This document shows, piece by piece, positions 51,260 through 60,116 of a DNA stretch of 64,000 nucleotides. Where the stretch lies: contig NZ_FUZQ01000008.1 in the NCBI RefSeq assembly GCF_900167525.1, positions 62,001 through 126,000 on the forward strand, given 5' to 3'. The first letter of the stretch is position 1; each line of letters opens with the position of its first letter. The DNA comes from Krasilnikoviella flava. GTDB taxonomy: Bacteria > Actinomycetota > Actinomycetes > Actinomycetales > Cellulomonadaceae. Under the pieces are notes generated by a model. That model made no database searches. It saw only the letters and a list, made by a program, of their open reading frames with translations, and had not been told where the DNA came from. Made by a program: the position numbers and the translations under genes.

Positions 51260-54200
51260 TCAGCGGTGTGCGACCGCAGCCGCCTCCTTCCGGCGGCGCA
51301 GCACCAGCGCGCCGCCCGTGAGCATCAGCAGCAGCGCCAGACCCAGCAGCCGCAGGTCACCGCCCGTCGCCGGCAGGGTCTGCGCCCCGGCCGTGCCGTC
51401 CGCGGCGGCCGACGCCGAGGCGCCGTCCGCCCCGGTGCCCGTCAGCTGCCCCGGCCCGTCAGCGCCCGAGGCCTCCGCGATCGGGCCACCGGCCGGGGTG
51501 GTCAAGCCGTCGCCGGTCCCAGTACCGTCGCCGGTCCCGGTGCCGTCGCCGGTCCCGGTGCCGTCGCCGGTCCCGGTGCCGTCGCCGGTCCCAGTACCGT
51601 CGCCGGTCCCGGTGCCGTCGCCGGTCCCGGTGCCGTCGCCGGTCCCGGTGCCGTCGCCGGTCCCAGTACCGTCGCCGGTCCCGGTGCCGTCGCCGGTCCC
51701 GGTGCCGTCGCCGGTCCCGGTGCCGTCGCCGGTCCCGGTGCCGTCGCCGGTCCCGGTGCCGGTGTCGGTGCCATCGCCGTTGTCGGTGCCATCACCCGGA
51801 TCGGTGCCATCACCCGGGTCAGTGCCATCACCCGGATCGGTGCCATCACCCGGGTCAGTGCCATCACCCGGGTCAGTGCCATCACCCGGGTCAGTGCCAT
51901 CACCCGGGTCAGTGCCATCACCCGGATCGGTGCCGTCACCAGGACCGGTCGCGGTGGCGCCGTCCTCGAGGACGTCGTCGATCAGGCCGTCCTCGGCGAG
52001 GACGTCGTCCACCACCCCGCCGAGGTCGCCCTCGAGCAGATCGTTGGCCGTCTCGTTGACATCCTCGACCACGTGCTCGACGAGCTCGTCGGTGACGCCG
52101 TCCTGCGGCTCGTCAGCACCGAGGACGTCATCCAGCACGCCCTCCTCACCGGCGATCCCGTCGACGACGTCCTCGACCAGGTCGCCCGTGCCGAGGGCGT
52201 CGTCCACCACGCCGGTCGAGTCCACGACGTCGCCCAGGACCGGGTCCAGACCCTGGTCCTCCAGCACGTCGTCCACCAGACCGTCCTCGGCGGTCAGGCC
52301 GTCGGTCACCCCGCCGAGGTCGCCGTCGGTGAGGTCTCCCACGACCTGCTCCAGGTCGTCGAGCGCATGCTCCACGGCCTCGTCGGTGACACCACCCTGC
52401 GGCTCGTCGGCACCGACGACGTCATCCACCACGCCGTCCTCACCAACCAGACCGTCCACCGTGTCCTGCACCAGCGACCCGGTGCTGACCGTGTTGTCGA
52501 CCACGACCGCCAGGTCGGAGACCTGACCGACGAGATCGTCCGCGGCCGTGTCGACCCCACCGTCCTCCAGGACGTCGTCGACCAGACCGTCGTCGGCGGC
52601 GACATCATCGAGAACGCCCGGCAGATCACCGGCCGTCGCCGAGTCCAGCGTCGAGTCGACGTCGTCCACCACGGCCTCCACGAGACCGTCCGTGACGCCG
52701 TCCTGCGGCTCGTCAGCACCGAGGACGTCATCCAGCACGCCCTTCTCACCGGCGATCCCGTCGACGGCGTCCTCCACCGTCGAACCAGTACCCAGCAGGT
52801 CATCCACCACGCCGGTCGAGTCCACGACGTCGCCCAGGACCGGGTTCAGACCCTGGTCCTCCAGCACGTCGTCCACCAGGCCGTCCTCGGCGACGATGCC
52901 GTCGAGGACACGGGGCAGGTCGCCGGCAGCGAGCGAGGCGAGCACCTCGTTGACGTCTCGGACCGCGTGCTCCACCAGCTCGTCGGTGACGCCGTTCTCC
53001 GGCCCGTCGGCGCCCGCGACGTCATCCACCACGCCGTCGGCGCCGACCAGTCCGTTGACAGCGTCCTCGACCTGCGAGTCGGTGCCGAGCACGTCGTCCA
53101 CAGCTCCGGTCACACCGGAGACCGCCACCACGACGCCGTCGACGACCCCGTCGAGGCCCGGCGTACCGGGCAGCTCGATGACACCGGTCAGGTCACCCAG
53201 ACCGCTCAGGTCACCCAAGCCGTCCAGGTCACCCAGACCGCCGAGGCCACCCAGACCGTCCAGCAGGTGGGTGGCACCGCCGAGCATCGGGTCGGTCACC
53301 GCACCGAGGTCGCCCTCGACGGCGCCAGCCACGACGTCGTCGAGGCTCCCGACCGCCGGCTCCACGCCTCCGGCACCGAGGTCGGCGCCCAGCGTGCCGC
53401 CGACCGTGTCCTGAACCAGCGACCCGGTGCCGAGCAGCCCGTCGACGTCCCCCAGGGCGGCGTCGATCCCGCCGTCCTCGAGCACGTCGTCGACCAGGCC
53501 GTCCTCTGCGAGGACGGAGTCCGTCGCCCCGGTGGCGTCACCGGCGAGGACGGCACCGACCGTCGCGTCCACGTCGTCGAGCACGTGGTCCACGACCTCG
53601 TCGGTCACCCCGGCCTCCGGGGCGTCGGCGCCGAGGACGTCGTCCACGACGCCGTCCTCACCGATCACCCCGTCGGCGGTGCTCTGCACGGTCGATCCCG
53701 TGCCGAGCAGCCCGTCGACCGTGCCGGCCGCTCCCGACACCGTGTCGGCAGCGGCGTCGACCGTGCCGTCCGGACCGCCGTCCTCGAGGGCGTCGTCGAC
53801 GACGCCGTCCTCGGACGACAGGTCGCCCGCGACCGCCGCCGCGTCACCGCGTGCGACGTCCTGGACGGTCTGCGCGGCGTCGTCGACCAGGTGCTCGACG
53901 ACGTCGTCCGCGACGTCGGTCTCAGGGGTGTCCGCCCCGACCACGTCGTCGACCACACCGTCGGCGCCGATCACGCCGTCGGCCGTGTCCTGCACCGTCG
54001 ACCCGGTGCCGAGCAGATCGTCCACCCCGCCGGCTGTGCCGGTCACGGTGTCCGAGACCTTCTCGACGACGTCGTCCACGGCGCCCGCAGCCTTCCCCGC
54101 GTCGTGCCGCACGTCGTCCGTCACCCCGTCGGCGACGTCCCTGCCGTCGCCGCGGTCGTCACCCTGGCCCAGGTCCCGGTGATCCTCGCCGGCACCGGTC

Positions 54201-54616
54201 GTGTCGTCCACGACCTCGTCCTCCGGCGCGACACCCTCCCCGGCGTCCTCGGCCGTCTCCTGCGAGACGTCCTGCGGGACGTCTTCGGCGTCGTCCTGCC
54301 CGCCGTCGAACTGCTCGTCCGTGGCTCCGTCGCGGTCGGGCTCCGACCCGATCACGTCGGAGGTGACGTCCTCGACCGCGGCCTCCGCGACGTCGACGAC
54401 GCTCGGAGCGTCGTCCTTCGTCACCTCGACCTCGGCCTTCACGGGGGCGTCCTTCGACTCCTCGGTCGCTGTGGCTTCCAGCGTCACCGTGGCGTCCTTC
54501 TCGACGGGGGCGTTCGCGCCGTCCCCTTCTGCAGCTTGGGCCACTCCGGCCCCGGCGACCACCAGGCCGCCCGCGACGAGCGCCGTCCTCAGCGCACGTC
54601 GGACAGAGATATGCAT
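51260..54616 (-). CDS. Giant acidic LPATG-anchored surface protein with six ~100-residue repeats
   Basis: 1118 residues. A signal peptide covers residues 1-28 (VAGAGVAQAAEG). An acidic region follows to about 190. Residues about 215-885 hold six repeats of roughly 100 residues (one interrupted by a Gly/Leu-rich insert), each with GVVDDVxGAD, then TDELVEHxxxDV, a GDL turn, EDGLVDDVLED and LLGTGS. Next come about eight TDPGDG and fourteen TGTGDG units that look like a wall-spanning stalk. The end is LPATGG, a hydrophobic segment and RRRKE, a standard sortase signal. AAGGAG lies nine bases before ATG 54616. Role inferred: surface fibre, adhesin or calcium/cation-binding polymer. Confidence 0.85.
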   Translation of the reverse strand: MHISVRRALRTALVAGGLVVAGAGVAQAAEGDGANAPVEKDATVTLEATATEESKDAPVKAEVEVTKDDAPSVVDVAEAAVEDVTSDVIGSEPDRDGATDEQFDGGQDDAEDVPQDVSQETAEDAGEGVAPEDEVVDDTTGAGEDHRDLGQGDDRGDGRDVADGVTDDVRHDAGKAAGAVDDVVEKVSDTVTGTAGGVDDLLGTGSTVQDTADGVIGADGVVDDVVGADTPETDVADDVVEHLVDDAAQTVQDVARGDAAAVAGDLSSEDGVVDDALEDGGPDGTVDAAADTVSGAAGTVDGLLGTGSTVQSTADGVIGEDGVVDDVLGADAPEAGVTDEVVDHVLDDVDATVGAVLAGDATGATDSVLAEDGLVDDVLEDGGIDAALGDVDGLLGTGSLVQDTVGGTLGADLGAGGVEPAVGSLDDVVAGAVEGDLGAVTDPMLGGATHLLDGLGGLGGLGDLDGLGDLSGLGDLTGVIELPGTPGLDGVVDGVVVAVSGVTGAVDDVLGTDSQVEDAVNGLVGADGVVDDVAGADGPENGVTDELVEHAVRDVNEVLASLAAGDLPRVLDGIVAEDGLVDDVLEDQGLNPVLGDVVDSTGVVDDLLGTGSTVEDAVDGIAGEKGVLDDVLGADEPQDGVTDGLVEAVVDDVDSTLDSATAGDLPGVLDDVAADDGLVDDVLEDGGVDTAADDLVGQVSDLAVVVDNTVSTGSLVQDTVDGLVGEDGVVDDVVGADEPQGGVTDEAVEHALDDLEQVVGDLTDGDLGGVTDGLTAEDGLVDDVLEDQGLDPVLGDVVDSTGVVDDALGTGDLVEDVVDGIAGEEGVLDDVLGADEPQDGVTDELVEHVVEDVNETANDLLEGDLGGVVDDVLAEDGLIDDVLEDGATATGPGDGTDPGDGTDPGDGTDPGDGTDPGDGTDPGDGTDPGDGTDPGDGTDPGDGTDNGDGTDTGTGTGDGTGTGDGTGTGDGTGTGDGTGTGDGTGTGDGTGTGDGTGTGDGTGTGDGTGTGDGTGTGDGTGTGDGTGTGDGTGTGDGLTTPAGGPIAEASGADGPGQLTGTGADGASASAAADGTAGAQTLPATGGDLRLLGLALLLMLTGGALVLRRRKEAAAVAHR
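51511..51940 (-). repeat. Two tandem 18-bp minisatellite arrays encoding the stalk
   Basis: From 51511 to about 51760 the unit GTCGCCGGTCCCGGTGCC (plus-strand reading) repeats about fourteen times; from about 51790 to 51940 the unit CACCCGGRTCRGTGCCAT repeats about eight times. In the first array the variant AGTACC replaces GGTGCC at 51521, 51593 and 51665, exactly 72 bases apart, so four-unit blocks were duplicated. All changes keep the reading frame of the surface protein. Confidence 0.9.
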
Positions 54617-54672
54617 GTCTCGGCTCCTTGACTGACGTAAGACGCAGGCGGCTGGCGCCGCCCGCGGTCGCA

Positions 54673-54692
54673 GTCGCGCTCAATGGCGCGAC
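54673..54692 (-). terminator. Small hairpin between the two surface-protein genes
   Basis: GTCGCGC (54673-54679) and GCGCGAC (54686-54692) pair perfectly around a six-base loop, 10 bases past the stop of the gene at 54702. It may be a weak terminator or attenuator between the two genes. Confidence 0.4.
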
Positions 54693-54701
54693 GCGGCCAC
54701 G

Positions 54702-56915
54702 TCAGGCAGGAGAGACGGGGATGTCGTACGCGACCGCCGGAAGGCGGACGAGGGTCTCGCCGGCCGGCATCAGCCAGGCTCCGGCGGAAGTGTGGGTGTG
54801 CTCGCCGAGCACGGCGGCCGCGTCGCCGGACGCTCCCCGCGACCCTGCGGAGGAGCCGCCGCCGGATGACGTGAGCGCCGGAGACGAGGAAGTCCCGGGC
54901 GCCTTCCGCTCACCTTCGGGGGACCCGCTCGTGAGGGTCTCGGCGGGGGCAGCAGGAACGGCGACGGTGGACGCGAGGTCGGCGGTCACGACGAGCGAGG
55001 ACGCCGGTGCCTCGGTCGTGGCCCTCGGGCGGTCGGTGGTCTGCGCGGGTGCGGGCTCAGCCGCGACGGTGTCCACGACGTCGGGCGTCCCGACCTCGGG
55101 GGCCGGCGGCGCGAGCACGGCGGGTGCGGGCTCGGCCACCTCGACGCCGGCGGGCGCCTCGACGGCGGGGAGCAGCGCCTCGACGATCGGGCCCGTGGCG
55201 GGCTCCAGCGTGTTCGTCACCGGTGCCACGACGGGGTCGAGCACGCCGGCCACCGGCTCCACGACCGGGCGCAGCGCGGCGAGGACAGGCCCGGTCGCGC
55301 CGAGCACGGGGGTGACGACGGGGTCCAGCGAGCGGACCACCGGGCTCACCAGCTCCACGACCGGGTCCAGGACGGGGTCGAGCGTCGTGACGACGGGTGC
55401 GACGACGGAGCCCACGGCGTCCGTGACCGGCGCGAGCGGCGCCGTCACGGCTCCCACGACCTCGCCCGCGGGTTCGAGCACGGGCGACAGCGCCGACGTG
55501 ACCGGCGCGACCACCGCACCGACCAGCGCCGTCACCGGCTGCAGGATGACGCCGACGGGGGCCGTGACGCTCTCGACGACGGCGTTCACCGGTTCGAGCC
55601 CGACCCCGACCGGCTCCGTGACCTCCGCGACGACGGCGCCCACGGGCTCCGTCACCACAGCGACCGGGCGGACCACCGCGTCCACCGCTCCGGCCGGCGA
55701 CTCCGCCGGCTGCTCGGCGCCGGCATCCGAGGGCTTCTCCGCCGGCTCGTCGGCGAGGCCCTCCGACGCGACGTCTCGCAGCCCGAGGTCCGTCACCGAG
55801 AGGCCGTCGTCCTCCGCGGCGGCCTCGACGCGCTCGCCGGCAGGCTCTGCCGGGTCCGCCGGCGTCGCCCCGTCGACGTCGTCCGCGTGCTCCTCCGCCG
55901 GCTCGGCGGATACCTTCTCGATCCACTCCCGCAGCGGGGCCCCCGAGAACGCCTGCTCCCAGTCCTCCGCCGTCGGGAGGTCGTCGACGAACGCCTCGGC
56001 CCACTCCTCGGCGGCCTCCCGAGCAAGGCTCGACGTCACCTTCGACGTGCCGCGGACGTCCTCGACGGGACCGCGGCTCCGCGGCTCCTCGTCGGACGCG
56101 ACAGGTCCCGTCGGCTCCGTCGGCTCGACGGCCTCCGCGGGCTCGACATCCTCCGCCGGCGGCTCGGCCAGCTCCTCGACGGCGTCCCTCACCGGCTCAT
56201 CGGCGGCCCGCCCGTCGATGCCCCGCTCCTCGGTGCCCGCGTCCGCCCGCTCGCGCTCGGCCGGGGCGGCGTCGTCGTCCTTCGCCTCGGAGCGCTGCCG
56301 CTCCGTCACGCGCTGCGGCTCGGCATCCTGCTCGGCGTCCTGCTCGGCGGCGCCTTCATCGGCGTCCTGCTCGGGGCTGCTCTCCGTCGGCTCCCCGGCC
56401 GGCTCCTCCTCCGGCGCGGCGGCCTCCACGGCCATGTCCTCCGCGAGCTCCTTCGGGTCCTCCCGCGGAGCGTCTGCTGCGGGCCCGGCGTCCTCGCCCG
56501 GGGCCCGGTCGCTCGACGCCCCTTCGTCGCCGTTCCCGCGGTCGGGCTCCGGCTCGCCAGGACGCTCGCTGCGGGGATGCTCGCTGTCGTGGCCCGGCGC
56601 CGGCTGGCCGGAGGTCTTCTCGTCCCACGGCTTCTGGACGGCGTCGGCGGGCGCTTCGGTGACCGACCGGACCACGTCGTCGACGACATGCTCGACGACC
56701 GACTTCTCCGACGGGCGGTCCTGGCCGTGGCCCTGGTCCGCGGAGGCGGCCCCGGCGACCGCGACGCTCAGCGCGGCTGCCCCGAGGAACCCCCCTGCGG
56801 CCGCTGCTGCGCGCGCGAACAGGCGCCGGCGGCGTGCTGCCCCCGGTGCACGGTCCACGGTGCGTGCCACTCGGCCCCCTTCGATGCCACGCGGGATCAC
56901 GGTCTGCTCGCTCAT
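54702..56915 (-). CDS. Large secreted acidic/hydrophobic repeat protein
   Basis: 737 residues. A basic start with RRRRLFARAAAAAG and hydrophobic core gives a signal peptide to about residue 58. Residues about 60-335 are very rich in Glu, Asp, Ala and Pro. Residues about 415-600 consist of hydrophobic Val/Pro repeats (VAVVTEPVGAVVAEVTEPVG, VVAPVVTTLDPVLDPVVELV) spaced by seven to eleven residues. A Ser/Thr/Gly-rich stretch follows and the end is AYDIPVSPA, with no LPxTG. No known domain is recognised. It precedes the LPATG protein gene on the same strand, and both share DVVDDV-like acidic-hydrophobic words, so they may work together at the surface. Confidence 0.75.
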   Translation of the reverse strand: MSEQTVIPRGIEGGRVARTVDRAPGAARRRRLFARAAAAAGGFLGAAALSVAVAGAASADQGHGQDRPSEKSVVEHVVDDVVRSVTEAPADAVQKPWDEKTSGQPAPGHDSEHPRSERPGEPEPDRGNGDEGASSDRAPGEDAGPAADAPREDPKELAEDMAVEAAAPEEEPAGEPTESSPEQDADEGAAEQDAEQDAEPQRVTERQRSEAKDDDAAPAERERADAGTEERGIDGRAADEPVRDAVEELAEPPAEDVEPAEAVEPTEPTGPVASDEEPRSRGPVEDVRGTSKVTSSLAREAAEEWAEAFVDDLPTAEDWEQAFSGAPLREWIEKVSAEPAEEHADDVDGATPADPAEPAGERVEAAAEDDGLSVTDLGLRDVASEGLADEPAEKPSDAGAEQPAESPAGAVDAVVRPVAVVTEPVGAVVAEVTEPVGVGLEPVNAVVESVTAPVGVILQPVTALVGAVVAPVTSALSPVLEPAGEVVGAVTAPLAPVTDAVGSVVAPVVTTLDPVLDPVVELVSPVVRSLDPVVTPVLGATGPVLAALRPVVEPVAGVLDPVVAPVTNTLEPATGPIVEALLPAVEAPAGVEVAEPAPAVLAPPAPEVGTPDVVDTVAAEPAPAQTTDRPRATTEAPASSLVVTADLASTVAVPAAPAETLTSGSPEGERKAPGTSSSPALTSSGGGSSAGSRGASGDAAAVLGEHTHTSAGAWLMPAGETLVRLPAVAYDIPVSPA

Positions 56916-56985
56916 GACCCAGATCACACAGTGGTGCCGGAGCAACCGTCCCGCAACACCTGAAGACGAGATCTCACCCGCTGGA

Positions 56986-58134
56986 TCAGGCCACGGACGT
57001 ACCGAAGAGCAGCCCGAGCGCGTAGGTCACGGCGGCCGCCCCGAACCCGATGGCGAGCTGGCGCAGCGCCCGCGTCCAGGGCGACGTCCCGGAGAGCAGG
57101 CCGGTGATGGCGCCCGTGACCAGCAGCGACACCCCCACGAGAGCGGCGGCCACGGCGATCGCCGGGAACCCGGTGAGGCCCAGGAGGTAGGGCAGCACGG
57201 GGATCACCGCGCCCGACGCGAAGAAGCAGAAGCTCGAGATCGCGGCCCCCCAGGCGGTGCCGTGCGTCTCCAGATCGTCGTCCCGCTCGACACCGGCGAC
57301 CTCGACCTCGACCTCGTCCGGCTCGTCGCCGAGCACCTCCGGTGCCAGCGTGCCGGTCGCGGCCAGCCCCGCGAGCACCCGGTCGGCCCTGCCCTGCGCC
57401 TCCTGGGACGACATGCCGCGCGCCCGGTAGACGAGCGCGAGCTCGTTCGCGTCGACGTCGAGGTGCGGCAGCACCGTGGCGCTCTTGGGGTCCGGGGTGG
57501 ACGCCTCGAGCAGCTCGCGCTGGGAGCGCACCGAGACGAACTCGCCCGCGCCCATCGACAGCGCGCCGGCGAGCAGGCCGGCGACGCCGGTGAGGAGCAC
57601 GGTCTGCGACGAGACCCCGGAGGCGCCGATGCCGAGAACGAGGGCGAGGTTGGAGACCAGGCCGTCGTTGGCACCGAAGACGGCCGCGCGGAACGTGCCG
57701 GACATCCGGTTGCGCCCGCGGGTGGCGAGCGCGCGCACCACCTCCCCGTGGATCTGCTCGTCGGCGGCCATGGCGGCGGTGGCGTGCTCGTCGCCGTCGT
57801 ACGACGACCGCGCCTCGGCCCGCTGCGCGAGAGCGAGCACGAAGACGCCGCCGAAGCGGCGCGCGAGGAGGCCGAGCATGCGCGTGCGCAGGTCGCCGCG
57901 CAGCGGCCGCCCGACGTCGTCGCCCAGGAGATCGAGCCAGTGCTGCTCGTGCCTCTTCTCGGCATCGGCGAGCGCGAGCAGGATGGCGCGCTCCTCGCCG
58001 GTGCGACGCCGCGCGAGGTCCCGGTAGGCGGCGGCCTCGGCGCGCTCGTCGGCGAGGTAGCGGCGCCACTTGCGGACGTCCGCGGGACGGCGCGCGGGGC
58101 GGTCGTGGGCGGGCATGGCGGTGCCGTCGGTCAT
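56986..58134 (-). CDS. VIT1/CCC1-family transporter with N-terminal ferritin-like domain
   Basis: 382 residues. Residues about 20-150 form a rubrerythrin/ferritin-like helical domain with acidic metal ligands (YLADERAEAAAYRDLA, then AEKRHEQHWLDLLG). The transporter follows: FRAAVFGANDGLVSNLALVL, AGLLAGALSMGAGEFVSVRS and the C-terminal hydrophobic hairpins. VIT1/CCC1 proteins move Fe2+ or Mn2+ across membranes; the fused domain probably binds or oxidises the metal first. ATG 58134 is used; ATG 58116 is possible. The 207 bases upstream separate it from rnhA and hold both promoters. Confidence 0.88.
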   Translation of the reverse strand: MTDGTAMPAHDRPARRPADVRKWRRYLADERAEAAAYRDLARRRTGEERAILLALADAEKRHEQHWLDLLGDDVGRPLRGDLRTRMLGLLARRFGGVFVLALAQRAEARSSYDGDEHATAAMAADEQIHGEVVRALATRGRNRMSGTFRAAVFGANDGLVSNLALVLGIGASGVSSQTVLLTGVAGLLAGALSMGAGEFVSVRSQRELLEASTPDPKSATVLPHLDVDANELALVYRARGMSSQEAQGRADRVLAGLAATGTLAPEVLGDEPDEVEVEVAGVERDDDLETHGTAWGAAISSFCFFASGAVIPVLPYLLGLTGFPAIAVAAALVGVSLLVTGAITGLLSGTSPWTRALRQLAIGFGAAAVTYALGLLFGTSVA

Positions 58135-58341
58135 GCCGCCATGATCACCGCTGCGCAGCGGCCGTGGGTTCCGGGCGGAGGCGCGGCGGCTTCCGGGGCC
58201 GCGTGCCCGAGTTTTCGGGCGTCCGCAGCCGACCTTCACCGCGGGCTCGGGTGCCGGCTGCGTGGACGCGCCCCCGAGTGTCACCGGCACGAGGCACAAT
58301 GGGGGCGGCAACCAGGGGCTCGGACACTGGGAGACTCCGGC

Positions 58342-58956
58342 GTGATCATTGTCAGCACCGACGGCTCGTGCCTCCGCAATCCCGGGGGCGCGATCGGCTG
58401 GGCGTGGATCGCCCACGAGGGCGGCCGTTTCGACTCCGGCGGCGCCGCGTCCGGCACCAACCAGGTCGCAGAGCTCACCGCGCTCCTGCGCGCGATCGAG
58501 GCCCATCCCGGGGCCGAGCCGCTCCTCATCGAGTCGGACTCGCAGTACGCGATCCGGTGCGCGTCGGAGTGGATCCACGGATGGAAGCGCAAGGGCTGGC
58601 GCACCGCCTCCGGCGACACCGTGAAGAACCTCGAGCTGATCCGGTCCATCGACGCCGCGATCACCGGGCGCGAGGGCCCGGTCCGGTTCCGCTGGGTGCG
58701 CGGCCACGTGGGCAACCCCTTCAACGAGCGGGCCGACCAGCTCGCCGGCCTCGCCGCGCAGGACTGGGCCGCCGGCCGCGGCGGCGTCGACGAGCTGCTG
58801 CTGACGGAGGACGCGGGCGCCGGCCCGACGGCGCGCGAGGACGGCGCGGTCGATCCCGTCCCCGGCGAGCGCCCGGCCGGGCGGCCGGCACGTGACGTCG
58901 AGCCCGTCGGCGCCCGGAGCGACACCGGGTGGGAGCTCGGAACCCTCTTTGACTAG
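58342..58956 (+). CDS. rnhA: Ribonuclease HI
   Basis: 204 residues, of which about 150 form the RNase H domain. Catalytic acids are Asp7 in VSTDGSCLRNPGG, the Glu in TNQVAELTALL, the Asp in LLIESDSQYAI and the late Asp in HVGNPFNERADQLAG. The basic WIHGWKRKGWRT handle is present. It cuts RNA in RNA:DNA hybrids. The last 50 residues are an acidic, Pro/Gly-rich extension without a known domain. GTG 58342 is preceded by GAGACT five bases away, suggesting a leaderless start. The 3' end runs into the glycosylase gene. Confidence 0.9.
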   Translation: MIIVSTDGSCLRNPGGAIGWAWIAHEGGRFDSGGAASGTNQVAELTALLRAIEAHPGAEPLLIESDSQYAIRCASEWIHGWKRKGWRTASGDTVKNLELIRSIDAAITGREGPVRFRWVRGHVGNPFNERADQLAGLAAQDWAAGRGGVDELLLTEDAGAGPTAREDGAVDPVPGERPAGRPARDVEPVGARSDTGWELGTLFD

Positions 58957-58963
58957 CGCACTC

Positions 58964-59914
58964 GTGCCGAGCACCCCCGCCGCGGCCGGCGTGGTCACCG
59001 CCGGCAGCGACGTGACCCTCGAGCACACCTCGGACCGACCGCTCGATCTCGGGCTGACGCTCGCCCCGCTGCGGCACGGCGCGCACGACCCGACGTTCCG
59101 TCGCACCGCCGACGGCGCGGTGTGGCGCACGACGCTGGTGCGCACGGGGCCGGTCACGCAGCGGCTCGTCGTGACCGGCGCCCGGACGGTCGTCGTGCAG
59201 CACTGGGGGCCGGGGGCCCGGGAGGCGGCCGACGCCGTGCCCGAGCTGCTCGGCGAGACCGACGACACCTCCGCGTTCACGCCGCCCGCGCAGGCGCGCG
59301 ATGCCGCACGGCGCGCCCCCGGCCTGCGGATGTGCCGCAGCGGGCGCGTCCTCGAGGCCCTCGTGCCGGCTGTCCTCGAGCAGAAGGTGCAGATCGTGAC
59401 CGCGCACCGGGCGTGGCGGTGGCTCGTCGCCCGGCACGGTGCCCCGGCACCAGGGCCCGCCCCGGAGGGGATGCGGGTGGTCCCGTCCGCGCGCGGGTGG
59501 GCCGCCGTCCCGACCTGGGACTGGCACCGCGCGGGCGTCGACCCGCGGCGCGCCGCGACGGCGGTGCGCTGTGCTCAGGTCGCGGCCCGGCTCGAGGACG
59601 CGGCAGCGATGCCCGCCGACGAGGCGCGCGCCCGGCTGGAGAAGGTCGCAGGGGTCGGGGTCTGGACCTCTGCCGAGGTGGCGCAGCGCGCGTTCGGCGA
59701 CGCCGATGCCGTGTCCGTGGGCGACTTTCACCTGGCGGGCGCCGTCGGCTGGGCGCTCACGGGTGAGCGCACCGACGACGAGGGGATGTTGCGCCTCCTC
59801 GCGCCCTACGCCCCCCACCGTCACCGGGTGGTGCGGCTGCTGTTCCTCGACCGCCGGCCGCAGGCCCCGCGACGGGGCCCGCGGCTGTCGATCGCGGACT
59901 ACCGCACGATGTGA
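58964..59914 (+). CDS. AlkA-like DNA-3-methyladenine glycosylase (HhH-GPD family)
   Basis: About 316 residues. VTLEHTSDRPLDLGLTLAPL matches the N-terminal AlkA domain; RVLEALVPAVLEQKVQIVTA begins the HhH-GPD domain; ARLEKVAGVGVWTSAEVAQ is the helix-hairpin-helix and VSVGDFHLAGAVGWAL carries the catalytic Asp. It would excise alkylated bases. The start is uncertain: GTG 58964 gives the shortest sensible protein, while TTG 58949 and GTG 58892 would overlap rnhA. Confidence 0.83.
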   Translation: MPSTPAAAGVVTAGSDVTLEHTSDRPLDLGLTLAPLRHGAHDPTFRRTADGAVWRTTLVRTGPVTQRLVVTGARTVVVQHWGPGAREAADAVPELLGETDDTSAFTPPAQARDAARRAPGLRMCRSGRVLEALVPAVLEQKVQIVTAHRAWRWLVARHGAPAPGPAPEGMRVVPSARGWAAVPTWDWHRAGVDPRRAATAVRCAQVAARLEDAAAMPADEARARLEKVAGVGVWTSAEVAQRAFGDADAVSVGDFHLAGAVGWALTGERTDDEGMLRLLAPYAPHRHRVVRLLFLDRRPQAPRRGPRLSIADYRTM

Positions 59915-59937
59915 CCGGCTCGATGACGAGCGGTCAC
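59911..59937. terminator. Bidirectional hairpin spanning both stop codons
   Basis: GTGACCGGCTCG (59911-59922) pairs with CGAGCGGTCAC (59927-59937) with one bulged base around ATGA. It contains the stop codon of the glycosylase gene on one arm and that of the minus-strand microprotein gene on the other. Confidence 0.7.
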
Positions 59938-60116
59938 TCCGGCAGGCTGCACACGCCGTCCACGCAGACGGCGCCGGCGTCGCCCAGCAGCTGCAGCGGG
60001 CGTTCGTCGCCGGCGCCGTGGTGGGGTGCCGCCGCCTCGGCCGCGGTGAGCGACACGAGCGTGGTGCGGCGCGGGTTGGCGATCGAGCGGGACGAGCTCG
60101 CGGTGGCGTCGTTCAT
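59934..60116 (-). CDS. 60-residue microprotein ending in a CX4C motif
   Basis: A 60-residue open frame with an excellent ribosome site (GGAGGAGG, four bases before ATG 60116). The N-terminal 30 residues are Ser/Thr/Ala-rich, then APHHGAGDERPLQLLGDAG leads to AVCVDGVCSLPE, with Cys51 and Cys56 and a pair of His at 32-33. No signal peptide or membrane segment. I do not recognise a characterised family. It lies 152 bases downstream of an FrnE-type thiol-disulfide oxidoreductase gene and has its own promoter-like sequence and structured leader. Possible roles: thiol or metal-binding peptide, substrate or partner of the FrnE protein, or a peptide precursor. Confidence 0.7.
   Translation of the reverse strand: MNDATASSSRSIANPRRTTLVSLTAAEAAAPHHGAGDERPLQLLGDAGAVCVDGVCSLPE

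Noticed and set aside
51511-51940. Regular repeats that could suggest a CRISPR array.
   Set aside because: Units are 18 bases with no unique spacers, stay in frame in a surface protein and have no cas genes nearby.
51215-54631. A 1138-residue open frame on the plus strand, antisense to the LPATG surface protein, with VAGPGA repeats.
   Set aside because: It is a by-product of the repetitive GC-rich coding sequence on the other strand; the minus-strand product has a signal peptide, structured repeats and a sortase signal, while this frame has none.
54628-58341. A long plus-strand open frame running from 54628 into the RNase HI gene.
   Set aside because: The part before 58342 is antisense to the secreted repeat protein and the VIT1-type transporter and is low-complexity Ser/Thr; only the RNase HI end is real.
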